Under the pieces are notes generated by a model. It saw only the letters and a list, made by a program, of their open reading frames with translations, made no database searches and was not told where the DNA came from. The translations under genes were made by a program, and so were the position numbers. Positions 45,723 through 55,519 of a stretch of 64,000 nt of DNA are shown in pieces; within the stretch, counting starts at the first letter, position 1, and the number at the start of each line of letters is the position of its first letter. This stretch comes from Stappia sediminis (GTDB taxonomy: Bacteria > Pseudomonadota > Alphaproteobacteria > Rhizobiales > Stappiaceae): contig NZ_WUMV01000009.1 in NCBI RefSeq assembly GCF_009826895.1, positions 310,001-374,000 of the forward strand, in the 5' to 3' direction.

Positions 45723-46478
45723 TCAAATCAGCGATTCGCAAACCTCCGCGATGGAAGTTCGAATTACGACGTCGGCAAGATCATCTATCGGAGTTGCCTC
45801 GCGATTTACGATAATGAGGCGCGCTCCCGCCCGTTTGGCGAGGATCGGCAGGCTCGCCGCCGGTTGAACCTGCAAGGACGATCCAAGAACCACGAAAAGA
45901 TCACAGGATTCTGTCTCTTCTGCGGCACGGGCCAACTCCGCCTCCGGCATCGCCTGACCGAAACTGACCACCGCAGCCTTGACCAAGCCGCCACAGTCCG
46001 CACACCGCGGCGCACACCCGGCCGCGAATGTCGATCGCAAATCGTCAAATTCATGGCGCCGGCCGCAGTCAAGGCAGGCGGCATATGTTCCGTTGCCATG
46101 CAGCTCGACGAGATTTTCATGCGACAGCCCCGCTTTATGATGCAGACCATCGATATTCTGAGTGATTACGAGTGAAAATCTCTTTTCCCGAACCAATCTC
46201 GTCAGAACAATATGACCGGCGTTCGGCTCGGCATTGCGGATCGTATCGATCATATCGAAACGCCGGCGCCAGTCCTCAAGCCTCACCTCCTCGGATTCCA
46301 GAAACTCGTCGAATTCGATCGGTCGGTAATGCTCCCATATCCCTCCAGGGGAGCGAAAGTCGGGAATACCCGAATCCGTCGAGATTCCTGCCCCTGTAAA
46401 GCCGACACCTCTCCGCGCGCGCTCCACGCAGGCGCGGAGCAGGTCAGATGCCTCATTGATGTTTGTGATCGCCGCCAT
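45723..46478 (-). CDS. cobB: NAD-dependent protein deacetylase/deacylase (Sir2 family)
   Basis: 251 residues from the ATG at 46478; a GTG at 46511 would add 11. NAD site GAGIS at 29-33 and DFRS at 40-43, TQNID at 106-110, catalytic His 127 in ELHGN, and zinc Cys at 135, 138, 159 and 162 (CLDC and CADC). It removes acyl groups from lysines. Divergent from the glyoxalase gene with a short 53-base gap. Confidence 0.94.
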   Translation of the reverse strand: MAAITNINEASDLLRACVERARRGVGFTGAGISTDSGIPDFRSPGGIWEHYRPIEFDEFLESEEVRLEDWRRRFDMIDTIRNAEPNAGHIVLTRLVREKRFSLVITQNIDGLHHKAGLSHENLVELHGNGTYAACLDCGRRHEFDDLRSTFAAGCAPRCADCGGLVKAAVVSFGQAMPEAELARAAEETESCDLFVVLGSSLQVQPAASLPILAKRAGARLIIVNREATPIDDLADVVIRTSIAEVCESLI

Positions 46479-46531
46479 ATTGTGAACCCCGAACCGGATT
46501 TCAATTTCCACTCAAAGCAATGAGGAAAACC

Positions 46532-46972
46532 ATGCGCTATCTCCATACAATGGTCCGTGTGAAGGACATTGACGAATCTCTCGACTTTTATTGCAACAAA
46601 CTCGGCCTTACCGAGGTCCGGCGAACTGAAAGCGAAGCCGGACGGTTTACGCTGATTTTCCTGGCCGCTCCGGAAGACAAGGCAGCAGCGCTGGAAAACA
46701 AGGCGCCGCTTGTGGAACTCACCTATAACTGGGACACGGAAGACTATCAGGGCGGGCGTAATTTCGGCCACCTCGCCTATGAGTGCGACAACATCTACGA
46801 GCTTTGCGAGTCTCTGCAAAACGCGGGCGTTACGATAAACCGCCCGCCGCGTGACGGGCGCATGGCATTCGTTCGCTCCCCGGACGGTATCTCCATCGAA
46901 CTCCTGCAGAAGGGCGAGGCGCTGCCGAAACAGGAACCATGGGCGTCCATGGAAAACACGGGCAGCTGGTAA
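46532..46972 (+). CDS. gloA: Lactoylglutathione lyase (glyoxalase I)
   Basis: 146 residues from the ATG at 46532, which follows AGGAAA; another ATG at 46520 lacks a site. Two beta-alpha-beta modules with metal ligands H5, E62, H80 and E123 as in GloA, and the substrate region [13 protein letters not shown]. It converts the methylglyoxal-glutathione adduct to S-lactoylglutathione. A stand-alone gene between cobB and tRNA-Glu. Confidence 0.95.
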   Translation: MRYLHTMVRVKDIDESLDFYCNKLGLTEVRRTESEAGRFTLIFLAAPEDKAAALENKAPLVELTYNWDTEDYQGGRNFGHLAYECDNIYELCESLQNAGVTINRPPRDGRMAFVRSPDGISIELLQKGEALPKQEPWASMENTGSW

Positions 46973-47118
46973 GGCCTCCTGAATATGACGCGCGCGCGGC
47001 ACCCCACACCGGTGCCGCGCCTGCCAAACTCAAGCCTGTGGATATAACTACGATTTCCCCCTTGCCCGCCTGCGCAAACATCCCTATAACGCGCCCACGT
47101 CGCAACGACGTCGACCGC

Positions 47119-47194
47119 GCGCCCATCGTCTAGCGGTCTAGGACGCCGCCCTTTCACGGCGGAAACAGGGGTTCGAGTCCCCTTGGGCGTGCCA
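47119..47194 (+). tRNA. tRNA-Glu (anticodon TTC)
   Basis: A 76-nt cloverleaf from GCGCCCATCGTCTAG to TTGGGCGTGCCA, anticodon loop CTTTCAC, T-loop GGTTCGAGTCC and an encoded CCA, followed by a T-run at 47196-47201. Such 3' ends are common integration targets, but no matching repeat was seen in the window. Confidence 0.95.
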
Positions 47195-47366
47195 ATTTTT
47201 TCAATTATATTCAATCACTTATGCCTGTAATATCCCTATTCCATAGAATATCCGGCCAATATACACTTGCGAACGGCAGCAAAAACGGCCGCTCGTTTCG
47301 TCGGTTGTTATGGTTTTGCTAAATGTAATACCCCTCGGTCTGCGGCGGATTTCCGGTTTTCTCTAG

Positions 47367-47834
47367 GGTCTGTTGAGAATCAGGTTTCGAGCCCCCGGGT
47401 CTTGCCTCTGGCAAGCCCGAGGACAGGCTCTGCGCGTGACGGATTTCGGATCTGAACAGGCCAAGAGACCGCCGTGGTGTATTCCACCACAAGGGCTCTT
47501 CAACGGTGAGGCCTCGTTTATCGGGCTTGCCCGACGAAACGTCCGGTGGACGTTTCGCGAGCCGAACGCCCGAAGGGCAAGGGCCGAAATTCGCCGCGTC
47601 CACGGAGCAACCTGCGCCTGGAAGGCGCAGACATGTTGCTCCGCTATAAATTTACGATCAACTTCTCGAACCGAAATCGGGATGATTTCGGTTCGGCTGA
47701 TTCGGGATATGGCGAAAATCGCCCATCTTTGCGTCGCAGGACCTTGAAAGGGGGCGATCCTTCCTGCGGCCCTGCTTCTGAAGCTGAACGATTTTCGCTT
47801 ATACCACGCTCCAAATCCTGAATCTCAACAGACC
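47367..47834. mobile_element. MITE-like element with 18-bp terminal inverted repeats
   Basis: Ends read GGTCTGTTGAGAATCAGG at 47367-47384 and, inverted, GGTCTGTTGAGATTCAGG at 47817-47834: 17 of 18 match. CTAG lies on both sides (47363-47366 and 47835-47838), a target duplication that fits the YTAR of the IS5 family, IS427 group. The 468-bp inside has no transposase frame but several palindromes. The gaps beside it, 47195-47362 and 47839-48135, hold nothing recognisable. Confidence 0.7.
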
Positions 47835-48135
47835 CTAGATTGTCTCCGGTATAAGTGCGCACATATTGAAACCTTGGTAGGCGGATGTGATTGTCGTCGC
47901 CTTGGCATTGGTCGATGACGACCTGGCACTGCCGTATTGTCGCTCGGCATCCGGATTGCAGGAATATCCAGAAAGATTAGACAGGCACACATCTTGAATG
48001 GAGCGTGACAGCAAAGGCAACCAGCCGGCATCACATTCAAATAATTATTGTATTAAATATACCCTTCTGCTTTTCACATATTTTCAACTGACTCTGGGTC
48101 AATATTCCGCAAGTACCAATGCGGGATACCTGCGA

Positions 48136-48891
48136 ATGATCAAAACAGCGCCTCGTTTACCCGTGTATTGCAACTTTCTTCGATCGAATCGGAGAAAAAG
48201 CAACGTAAGGGTATCCGGTTCGGTTGGGGTCGTCAGGCTCTTGCAGCTCGGCATTGCAGGGGCTTGGATTGCGGCCTGCAGTCCTGCTCACATGGCGGAA
48301 ACGTCCGATCCCCCGAAGTTCGCGCTGACCTCCACCTCAAACATCTGCAAGGATAGCGTGGATCGCTATGTCGCAGCGTATTCCCGAATTCGGGCAACTG
48401 TGGTGACCAAAGACTGCAAAAGGACGCTGCTGCTCGACATTCGCGGCCGCGTAACAAAGGTCATGGCGCAAGAGGTAAAAGGGTTTGACGGCCTATTGCG
48501 CAAGCCCGGCGACAAGATTGTCTATTCCCTGAATTCACCGGGTGGCCACGTACTCGCGGGCGCCGATATAAGCGACACCATCCGCAATTCGAAGGCCGAC
48601 ACGCGCGTTGCAGGCGGCGCTTCTTGCGCATCAATCTGCGCACTAATGTTTGCGGCCGGGAAAAATCGAGAAATATCGAAACGTTCGCGGATCGGATTTC
48701 ACTCTTCGTATTATGGAAACTTCAAGCCGGACCGAGAAGTAAATCGACGCATCGCCTACTTGATGGGAACGCAAGGTGCAAGCGCTCCAGCCCTTCGAAA
48801 GCTTATCGACCAAACCAAACCCCGCGATATGACATGGATCGATGCTCAAGATGCATTGCGTCTCGGGCTCGCCACGAGAATCATGCGTTAG
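48136..48891 (+). CDS. ClpP-like/SDH-type periplasmic serine hydrolase lipoprotein
   Basis: 251 residues from the ATG at 48136; the frame is open back to 47998. A hydrophobic stretch LLQLGIAGAWIAAC contains a lipobox-like ending, though its n-region is long for a signal. The crotonase/ClpP-like fold shows YSLNSPGGHVLAGADI for the oxyanion loop and GGASCASICALMFAAG for the nucleophilic Ser, with FHSSYYG carrying the likely His. Such COG3904-type proteins are poorly characterised. No neighbour suggests a substrate; it lies between the MITE and a repeat. Confidence 0.78.
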   Translation: MIKTAPRLPVYCNFLRSNRRKSNVRVSGSVGVVRLLQLGIAGAWIAACSPAHMAETSDPPKFALTSTSNICKDSVDRYVAAYSRIRATVVTKDCKRTLLLDIRGRVTKVMAQEVKGFDGLLRKPGDKIVYSLNSPGGHVLAGADISDTIRNSKADTRVAGGASCASICALMFAAGKNREISKRSRIGFHSSYYGNFKPDREVNRRIAYLMGTQGASAPALRKLIDQTKPRDMTWIDAQDALRLGLATRIMR

Positions 48892-49070
48892 ATCGCTCTC
48901 GCGGGTCATGAACATCTCCAGAATCAATACATAAAACATACCCTGTCAAAAAATCCGATCCGGATTAGGTGGGATATTCAATAGGACACAGTGACAATAG
49001 GACGTACTGACGATTTAACGGTTTGCGGCTCTGTCGTAATAATGCGCCGGATTTAGGGGCCGGACGAGGG

Positions 49071-49143
49071 ATATGCTCAAGACATTGATCCTGGAGCGAT
49101 TTCTTGTCACGGAAGCGATCCCGCTTTCAGGACAAGCGCTCTA
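49071..49143. repeat. Second copy of the rhizobial palindromic repeat (part three)
   Basis: ATATGCTCAAGACATTGATC through GGACAAGCGCTCTA aligns with 17754-17824. It ends inside the stop codon of the GT4 gene (49141-49143), so the repeat touches a coding end. Confidence 0.65.
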
Positions 49144-50253
49144 GGATCGCTTGCCAAGCCCCAAAGGTCCCTCTTCCTTGATGACTTCGATCACCGCGGC
49201 AGAGAAACTTTCGGGATCATCGGCCACACGAAGTCGTGCACAAGGCTCGACACCCTCGGCGCCGACGCTTGTCGAGACAACTGGAAGGCCGCTTGCAAGA
49301 AGCTCCAGCGTCTTGATCTTTAGCCCGGCGCCCAATCTCAGCGGTACGATGCCGATGCCGGCGCGGCGGAATACGTCGGCCGGATTTTCAATGAAGCCGG
49401 TCACCTCCACGTCTTGCCCCTCAAGACGGCGAATTGCCCCTGGCGGATCTATCCCCGCCACGATGAGCCGCACTTCGGGGCAGTGCAGCTTGATGCGCGG
49501 CAGGATCTCCGCAACGAAATAGAGCACGGCGTCGACATTCTCCGTGCGGCCCATATGCCCCCAGTAGAGCAAGCTGGCGGGTTCGACCGTCGAGGATGTT
49601 CTTTCCTGCGGCTGCACATATGATGCTATCTCAGGGTACCGGACGCTCACATCGCTTCGCCCCGAGATCGCCTCGATCAATGCCTTGTCCTTCCCGTTCA
49701 ACGTCACAACTTCGCCCACGGATCGCAGCACTTTCTCTTCCCATCGTCGAATACGGAAGAGCTCGAAACGGGCAAAAAGCTTCCAGAGCCCCTGCGCATG
49801 TTCAAGCCGACGCTCATGAAGTTGTGTCAGAACGTCGTGGCATACCAGCCGCGCTCGCGGCCATAGGTTGTGAGGCAGCGCCTCCATCGCTTGGGTAAAC
49901 TCGACCTCGATCTTGGCGAAATCCCGTTCCGCGAGCACACATTGCACATGCCTGCGTGCAGCATAGCGGCGCACGGAGGCAGCGAAGGGGAGCAATGGAT
50001 GGAGAAGGCCTGCAATTATGCGACCTGTCCTCGTCAGTTTGAAGACGCGGCTCCCAGGGGCGCCCCGTGCCACGTAACCGCCGGGGCGATGAGCCCAATC
50101 CAGTTCGTTCTCGAATGAAACGACCGAAACAAGATAGCCCTTTCGCTCCAGACCGGCGATGACGCTGGCGACGATCTTCGGCCCTGAAGAGACCGCCTCG
50201 GAAGACGGGTGGTAGGCGCTCAAGACGAGAACTGCGCGTTTTGCGGGGCTCAT
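49141..50253 (-). CDS. GT4-family glycosyltransferase
   Basis: 370 residues from the ATG at 50253, which overlaps the polymerase stop (ATGA); the frame reaches back to 50463. GT-B fold: VLVLSAYHPSSEAVSSGP opening, C-terminal donor domain with YWGHMGRTENVDAVLYF, RLIVAGIDPPG and the sugar-nucleotide Glu in RLGAGLKIKTLELLASGLPVV. It adds a sugar to the growing repeat in the cytoplasm. Last gene of the minus-strand run 53059-49141. Confidence 0.9.
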   Translation of the reverse strand: MSPAKRAVLVLSAYHPSSEAVSSGPKIVASVIAGLERKGYLVSVVSFENELDWAHRPGGYVARGAPGSRVFKLTRTGRIIAGLLHPLLPFAASVRRYAARRHVQCVLAERDFAKIEVEFTQAMEALPHNLWPRARLVCHDVLTQLHERRLEHAQGLWKLFARFELFRIRRWEEKVLRSVGEVVTLNGKDKALIEAISGRSDVSVRYPEIASYVQPQERTSSTVEPASLLYWGHMGRTENVDAVLYFVAEILPRIKLHCPEVRLIVAGIDPPGAIRRLEGQDVEVTGFIENPADVFRRAGIGIVPLRLGAGLKIKTLELLASGLPVVSTSVGAEGVEPCARLRVADDPESFSAAVIEVIKEEGPLGLGKRS

Positions 50254-51704
50254 TCGCCATCCCTTCCCGATGCCGCTTCGGGGCGGATAGACCCCAAGGC
50301 GAGCCCAATCGCAGCCCAAGGATAGAGAGTCGACAGGATTCCGCCGTCGACGATGCCGCAAATTCCAAACGTCGCGAGCACGAAGGCCAGCCTCCGCCAG
50401 CATGGGTCGCGCGATTGTCTGGCCTTGCTCACAGCGGTGAGGAACATTTTCACATAGTACCAAGTGAGAATTCCGAAGGCAGGCAAGCCACCGTAGAGCA
50501 ACAGCCTGATCGCTAGGCTTTTCGCCGCGACGGCTTCACCGCTGGTGATCGAATTGACGACTTCCCAGGAAAGTCCCCAATCGGGAATTGCCTCATGCAT
50601 GAAGAAGATATCCTTGGACCAGCCGATGCCTAAAAGCGGGTGATCCAGCGCGATATCAAGCGATGCATAGACGAAAGCGGCGCGAGTAAGCGTGGAAGGG
50701 TCCGTCTGGGCAAGGCCGGGATTGGTCAGGATAACGCGAATGCGGTCCAGGAACTCGCCTGGCAAAAGGGCAAAGGCAACCATGCCGAACCCCGCGATCA
50801 CAAAAACAATCCGCGAGCGCTGGCGTGATGGTTCAAGAAAGATAATGACTACCGTGAGTATTGCCAGACCGGCAAGGCCAACCAACGTTTCGGCGGCGAA
50901 TATGAAGACGATCAGGCTCAAGACCGAGAGTACGCGGAGCGCTCTTGCGAACCCGTTGACCAGCGGCATCGTCAGTAACGCCGGCAACAGCAGGATAAGA
51001 ACGAGCCTTGCCCCTTCCGCGGCCTCGTAGGTCGTGAGGTTCAGCCGGCCCTTGAGCGTCACATAGTCGAGAAAAATGTGGTCGCGTGCCGTTCGCGCAC
51101 CCTCCATGAGGAGGGCGATGCGGGTGTACCATTCAGGTTGGAACTGAAGGGAGTAAAACTGAACCAAGCCGTACATGGTAACGACCGTCGAGGCAAGAAG
51201 CAGCGTCCCGTCGAGCCTGCGCGGAGGCAGAATGAAGCGTGCGATAAAAAACGATGCGAACACGACAAAGCCGAGAAAGACCGGGATCGGAAAACGTGCG
51301 ACGGAATGGGCAAACGGACTATGGCCAAAGGCGTCGACCGCGCGATACTCGAAGATTACCCCTGTTATGAGGGTCGTGAACGCGCACCATCCGAAAAACA
51401 GGATTATCACTAGCAGGAATTGCGCAGCCGGATCTCGCGCGCCGATGGCCGGAAGGCGCACTTGGCGCATGACCGGCAGGCAGGCGAGAACGAGCATCAG
51501 GAAGAAGGGAAGTGCCGCGTTATGCGCAAAATTGCCCAGCGGAATCTGGAGACTAACGCTTGAAAAGGGCAGCGTCAGAATGAAAAGCACCGCGAGCGCC
51601 TCGATAACCTTGTTTCTCGCGCGTGCGGGCTTCCTCCGCAAGCGGGTTCCCCGGCCCGTCTCTTTCCGATCGAACGTCCCTGACAGCGCATTGGGATTGC
51701 TCAT
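50250..51704 (-). CDS. O-antigen polymerase/ligase-like membrane protein (Wzy candidate)
   Basis: 484 residues from the ATG at 51704, which overlaps the flippase stop (ATGA); 10 or more membrane segments with a large periplasmic loop (about 195-250) and the late GRDGE tail. The loop holds WSKDIFFMHEAIPDWGLSWEVVNSI, and DHPLLGIGWSKD is typical of WaaL/Wzy proteins. It probably joins repeat units after flipping. A second such protein at 53975-55513 could be the ligase partner or vice versa. Confidence 0.85.
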   Translation of the reverse strand: MSNPNALSGTFDRKETGRGTRLRRKPARARNKVIEALAVLFILTLPFSSVSLQIPLGNFAHNAALPFFLMLVLACLPVMRQVRLPAIGARDPAAQFLLVIILFFGWCAFTTLITGVIFEYRAVDAFGHSPFAHSVARFPIPVFLGFVVFASFFIARFILPPRRLDGTLLLASTVVTMYGLVQFYSLQFQPEWYTRIALLMEGARTARDHIFLDYVTLKGRLNLTTYEAAEGARLVLILLLPALLTMPLVNGFARALRVLSVLSLIVFIFAAETLVGLAGLAILTVVIIFLEPSRQRSRIVFVIAGFGMVAFALLPGEFLDRIRVILTNPGLAQTDPSTLTRAAFVYASLDIALDHPLLGIGWSKDIFFMHEAIPDWGLSWEVVNSITSGEAVAAKSLAIRLLLYGGLPAFGILTWYYVKMFLTAVSKARQSRDPCWRRLAFVLATFGICGIVDGGILSTLYPWAAIGLALGSIRPEAASGRDGE

Positions 51705-53059
51705 GGCTGCTGCTCTTTGGGCCACCATAAGATGCATGTCAGCGTAGGGTTGATGCGTAACTTCCGGATGCAATAACCAGCCATGAATGTATTGGCGAGG
51801 ACGGTTGCCGCAAGAAAACCGATGGCGGCGGCCATATGCCCCATCTGGGACGCCAGCCCCGCCGCGACCGCAATGCCGGCTAGGTTGGTGGAAGCCATCA
51901 CCGAAAGGTTGGTTTTCTCCCGGCCCGTCAACAGCAGCATATACCCCGCCGGGCCGCAGGAAATCGCGACGGTATGGGCGAGCGCGATCACCAGCATCGC
52001 GTCGTAGGTGCGCCGGTAGGTCTCTCCAAACAGAGCGAGCAACGGCTCGCCGAACAACACCAACAAAGCGATAATTGGCACGGCGATCGCCAGCACCATG
52101 CCCGATCCGGCAACCAGTTCCGGGCGCATCTTCTGCAGGCGGCCCTGGTGCTGCAGGAAAGGGATACGTGACATGTACAGACTTGAAAGCGATGTCGATA
52201 CAAACGAAACAAGGGCGGGATACTGCATGGCGACATTGAAATTGCCGACCTCGCCGACGCCGCTCAGGCGTTCCAGCAGCAGCGGCACGATCCAGATGTA
52301 GAGATTGGTGGCGATCAGGATCATCATGAAGGCGACCTGCCCCGGCAGCTCAAGCGTTCCTTCCCCCCTCGCTCCCTGCTCGCCGTTGCCGATCGCTTCC
52401 CTGCCCAATCGGCTGATCGCACGCGCCGTCACAAGCATTGAGATCGCTAGGAAAAGACCCAGCAATCCCAGAGCGATCCACCAGAAGTGCGTCATGACAG
52501 GATTGCCATGAACTAGCGCCGCCGCGAACAGCAATGCCCCTCCGCGCGGCAGTTCCTGAACCGCCACGCTAGCAAGCGTGTGATCCGCGCCTCGCAATAT
52601 GCCCGACAGCACGGCAAGGACGGATAGGAATGTGCTCAGGAGGAACATCGCCAACAGGTCTGGGACTGTGCCAAGAACACCGGCACTGAGTGCGGTGACC
52701 CCGGCTGGCACCAGCAACAGCGTCCAGGCACGAGCCACGAGGATGCGTGCAAGCAGTCCCGGCATATCGCATTCGCGCCCGGCGCCGCGAAGCCTTGCAA
52801 TTGACACGAGGGTGACTTGCTCCAGTCCGAAAGCACCGACAAGGCTGGCAACGAGGAGATAGGCCAGCACGAATGAAAATACGCCGAATTCCTCATCCGT
52901 TAGCGCCTGCGCCATCAACAACGTGGCGGCGAAAAGGGCCCCGCGACCGACGACCCGCAACGCGGAGATCCAGAAACCCGACGCAAGTAAACGCATGACC
53001 GGAGAATTCGACACGATAGGTTCATTGACCGACATTGGTGGCAAAGATCGCTGATTCAC
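51701..53059 (-). CDS. Polysaccharide flippase (Wzx type)
   Basis: 452 residues from a GTG at 53059 with AGAAGGA 7 bases upstream; an ATG at 53035 has no such site. About 12-14 membrane segments, with ASGFWISALRVVGRGALFAATLLMAQAL opening and EEFGVFSFVLAYLLVASLVGAFGLEQ typical of the MOP/RfbX family. It moves the lipid-linked repeat across the inner membrane. Coupled to the polymerase gene by a 4-base overlap. Confidence 0.9.
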   Translation of the reverse strand: MNQRSLPPMSVNEPIVSNSPVMRLLASGFWISALRVVGRGALFAATLLMAQALTDEEFGVFSFVLAYLLVASLVGAFGLEQVTLVSIARLRGAGRECDMPGLLARILVARAWTLLLVPAGVTALSAGVLGTVPDLLAMFLLSTFLSVLAVLSGILRGADHTLASVAVQELPRGGALLFAAALVHGNPVMTHFWWIALGLLGLFLAISMLVTARAISRLGREAIGNGEQGARGEGTLELPGQVAFMMILIATNLYIWIVPLLLERLSGVGEVGNFNVAMQYPALVSFVSTSLSSLYMSRIPFLQHQGRLQKMRPELVAGSGMVLAIAVPIIALLVLFGEPLLALFGETYRRTYDAMLVIALAHTVAISCGPAGYMLLLTGREKTNLSVMASTNLAGIAVAAGLASQMGHMAAAIGFLAATVLANTFMAGYCIRKLRINPTLTCILWWPKEQQP

Positions 53060-53160
53060 GAAGAGTCCTTCTCAGCAATTTGCTGCTCCATCGCTTTGAA
53101 CTGCTATATTTTTATTTTATTTTCGATCCTAAATCGAATTTTTCAGATATTTTCGATGAA

Positions 53161-54066
53161 ATGACGCAGCGTCCAACAAAAATAAAGCAGAACATCGAAA
53201 AGAGAACGCGTCCTTCGGTGGCCGTGCTTCTTTGCGTCTACGGTGAGGATGATCCATGTCTTTATCGTGATGCTCTCCAGTCGATCGCGGATCAGGATAT
53301 CAGTTCGCATAACCTCCGGATCTATCTCGGCATCGACGGCGAGGTTCCTCAAGCCATCGAGGCTGCGAACGATGAGTTCGCATCGCTGATCCACAAGATC
53401 CATCGCAACGAGCGGAACATCGGTCTTGCCCGCACGCTCAACATTCTGATCCAGATGCTCGAAGATGAAGAATTCGTATTCAGAGCGGATGCGGACGATA
53501 TCAGCGAACCTAACCGCTTCCGCGTTCAGGTCGCTCATCTGGTCGAACATCCTGAAATCGCGCTAATCGGCGCCCAGGCATGCGATATCGATACGGAAGG
53601 CAGGCCCTTAGGCGACCGCAATTTCCCTACGGACCACGATGCCATCGTCCGCTCACTCGCCTACATGAACCCAATTCTCCATCCAAGCTATGCGATGCGC
53701 CGCAAGCTCTTCGACGACCCGGGCATCCGATATCGGCCCTTTCATCTTTGCGAAGATCTCGATTTCGTGATGCGCCTCGCTCTCGCAGGGCACCGCCTCG
53801 GCAACTCTCCCGCCCGCCTGTTGAAGTTCCGGGTTGCGGGCGCCTTTTTCGCGCGCCGCATTTCTCTGTCGCGAGGCCTCGTCGAACTGAGGCTTTATTC
53901 CGGATACATCCTTGCAACGCGCGGCCCGTTTTCGCCTGCCTACGCGTTTGCCTTTTGCCGCTTACTGATGCGCATCATCCCCCGTTCGTGGGCCAATCGC
54001 CTTTATCGCTCGTCGCTTCGTCACCGCCTGCTTCGGATCGAGGAAAAGGCGCCGGCCCGCGAATAA
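53161..54066 (+). CDS. GT2-family glycosyltransferase
   Basis: 301 residues from the ATG at 53161; the frame is open to 53035 but that part is AT-rich and unlike coding DNA. VAVLLCVYGEDDPCLYRDALQSI opens the GT-A fold; the metal motif is FRADADDIS and the acceptor side HLCEDLDFVMRL. Divergent from the flippase. Its last 92 bases overlap the end of the convergent membrane protein gene at 53975, an uncommon tail-to-tail overlap. Confidence 0.87.
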   Translation: MTQRPTKIKQNIEKRTRPSVAVLLCVYGEDDPCLYRDALQSIADQDISSHNLRIYLGIDGEVPQAIEAANDEFASLIHKIHRNERNIGLARTLNILIQMLEDEEFVFRADADDISEPNRFRVQVAHLVEHPEIALIGAQACDIDTEGRPLGDRNFPTDHDAIVRSLAYMNPILHPSYAMRRKLFDDPGIRYRPFHLCEDLDFVMRLALAGHRLGNSPARLLKFRVAGAFFARRISLSRGLVELRLYSGYILATRGPFSPAYAFAFCRLLMRIIPRSWANRLYRSSLRHRLLRIEEKAPARE

Positions 54067-55513
54067 TCACGTCGCGAACCGACAGACCGGGTTGCCCGAG
54101 GTCCGCCTCGCGCTGCGCCTTTTTTTCGCGTTGCGACTGTTGCGACATCGCTTGTGCGTGAGCGATCGCGATTAACGTGAAAAAGGTCAGGGTCACGGCC
54201 TGTATTTGGATCGAAAAATCGAAAAGAGCGTGGATGCCGACCACAACGATCGCACCGGTGGCCGCAAGTGGTGCCGCGTATGGTCGTCCGCGCTGGAAGT
54301 TGGCCTTCACGACGGGAATCATGAGACAGGCAAACATGACGAGCGCGGCTAGCGCGGCTGGAATGCCGAAGCTCGCCGCAATCTCGAGATAGGTGTTATG
54401 GGCCTCGCGATAGGTCCGGCCGACGTGAATATCCACACCGACGAAGCTTGCAAAAGCATCAGAAAAGGCCCCCGCCCCATGCCCCGTCCAAGGGCGCGCG
54501 CCGATTGCCGAAAGCGTATCGCGAAATAGACGCAACCGATTTTCGACGTCGCTTGCCGCCTGCCCGCTGCCACCCGTCATCACGCCTGCCAGGAAACCCA
54601 GCAACGCCAATACCAGGGCGCCCAGTAGCGCGGCGGCTATCACGCTGGCAAGTCCCGAACGCTCACGCGAACGCAAGCTAAAGGTCACCAGCAAGACGAT
54701 CGCTCCCACCGCTGTAGAAGCGATCCCCGCGCGCGAGCCTGTCGCCAAGAGCGCAAGGATGGCAACCGCGGCCATACAGACCAAAACAAACACTTGAGCG
54801 TCCAGAACTGCCGATAAGGAGGCCATCCCGACGCGAAAGCGAGCGGCCGTCCGCCGTTGGAGCAAGTCGATGCGCGATAAAATGAGAGCAAGAAGAACCA
54901 TCGATCCGATACCCAGATAGGTCGCAAAGTGGTTCGGATTGACGAACGGGCCGGTCACGAAATCGAAATAGGCCCATTTGCGGATCCCGGTAATCAGGAG
55001 AGGAGCATTTAGATGCACGATCAAGCTGCCAAAGGCATAAAGGGTTGTTGCCGCAGCAATCGCGAACAAGGCTACCTCTCTTCGCCTGCGGTCTTGTCCC
55101 GTTGCGAGGAAAACAACGAACAGGCTTCCCGTGCTTAGCCAGCGCAGGGCGGCGTCCAGGGTGCCGGTGGGATAAACGCTTATCGCGCCTTGAATCGGCG
55201 CGCCGACCAACACTCTGGCATCGTCCCAATAAGGATGCTGCCAGGCGCGCGGCACGAATGGAGCCATCTGCACTGCAATCCAGGCTAGAAGCGACAGAAA
55301 GATCGCGCCGGCGATCCTCAAAGGCGCCGACAGTTTCTTGGGCGCCTTTTGCGAAAACAACTGCGCTACGCCCGAAAGAGCGAGCGAGAGACCGATCACG
55401 GCCCCGTTGACGGCCCAAAACAGCGGCCGGTTCGCGCCCAAGGGCAGTGGCGCGACCAAAACGACCGCAATAGCCAGAACAAACGCCGTGGCGTGCAAGC
55501 GGGCCACTTGCAT
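53975..55513 (-). CDS. O-antigen ligase/polymerase-like membrane protein
   Basis: 512 residues, about 11 membrane segments. The Wzy_C-like loop has GARPWTGHGAGAFSDAF and YREAHNTYLEIAASFGIPA, the two conserved patches of the ligase family. GPFVNPNHFATYLGIG near 190 is also typical. The Arg/Lys-rich C-terminal tail (about 80 residues) lies in the stretch that overlaps the convergent GT2 gene. It follows the co-polymerase gene after 6 bases, which suggests the pair acts together in chain polymerisation. Confidence 0.88.
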   Translation of the reverse strand: MQVARLHATAFVLAIAVVLVAPLPLGANRPLFWAVNGAVIGLSLALSGVAQLFSQKAPKKLSAPLRIAGAIFLSLLAWIAVQMAPFVPRAWQHPYWDDARVLVGAPIQGAISVYPTGTLDAALRWLSTGSLFVVFLATGQDRRRREVALFAIAAATTLYAFGSLIVHLNAPLLITGIRKWAYFDFVTGPFVNPNHFATYLGIGSMVLLALILSRIDLLQRRTAARFRVGMASLSAVLDAQVFVLVCMAAVAILALLATGSRAGIASTAVGAIVLLVTFSLRSRERSGLASVIAAALLGALVLALLGFLAGVMTGGSGQAASDVENRLRLFRDTLSAIGARPWTGHGAGAFSDAFASFVGVDIHVGRTYREAHNTYLEIAASFGIPAALAALVMFACLMIPVVKANFQRGRPYAAPLAATGAIVVVGIHALFDFSIQIQAVTLTFFTLIAIAHAQAMSQQSQREKKAQREADLGQPGLSVRDVIIRGPAPFPRSEAGGDEATSDKGDWPTNGG

Positions 55514-55519
55514 GAACGT

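Noticed and set aside
47319-47603. 94-residue minus-strand frame in the MITE
   Set aside because: No known transposase motif; it lies mostly inside the element and fits palindromic non-coding DNA.
47119-49143. Genomic island inserted at tRNA-Glu
   Set aside because: No integrase and no second copy of the tRNA 3' end was seen in the window.
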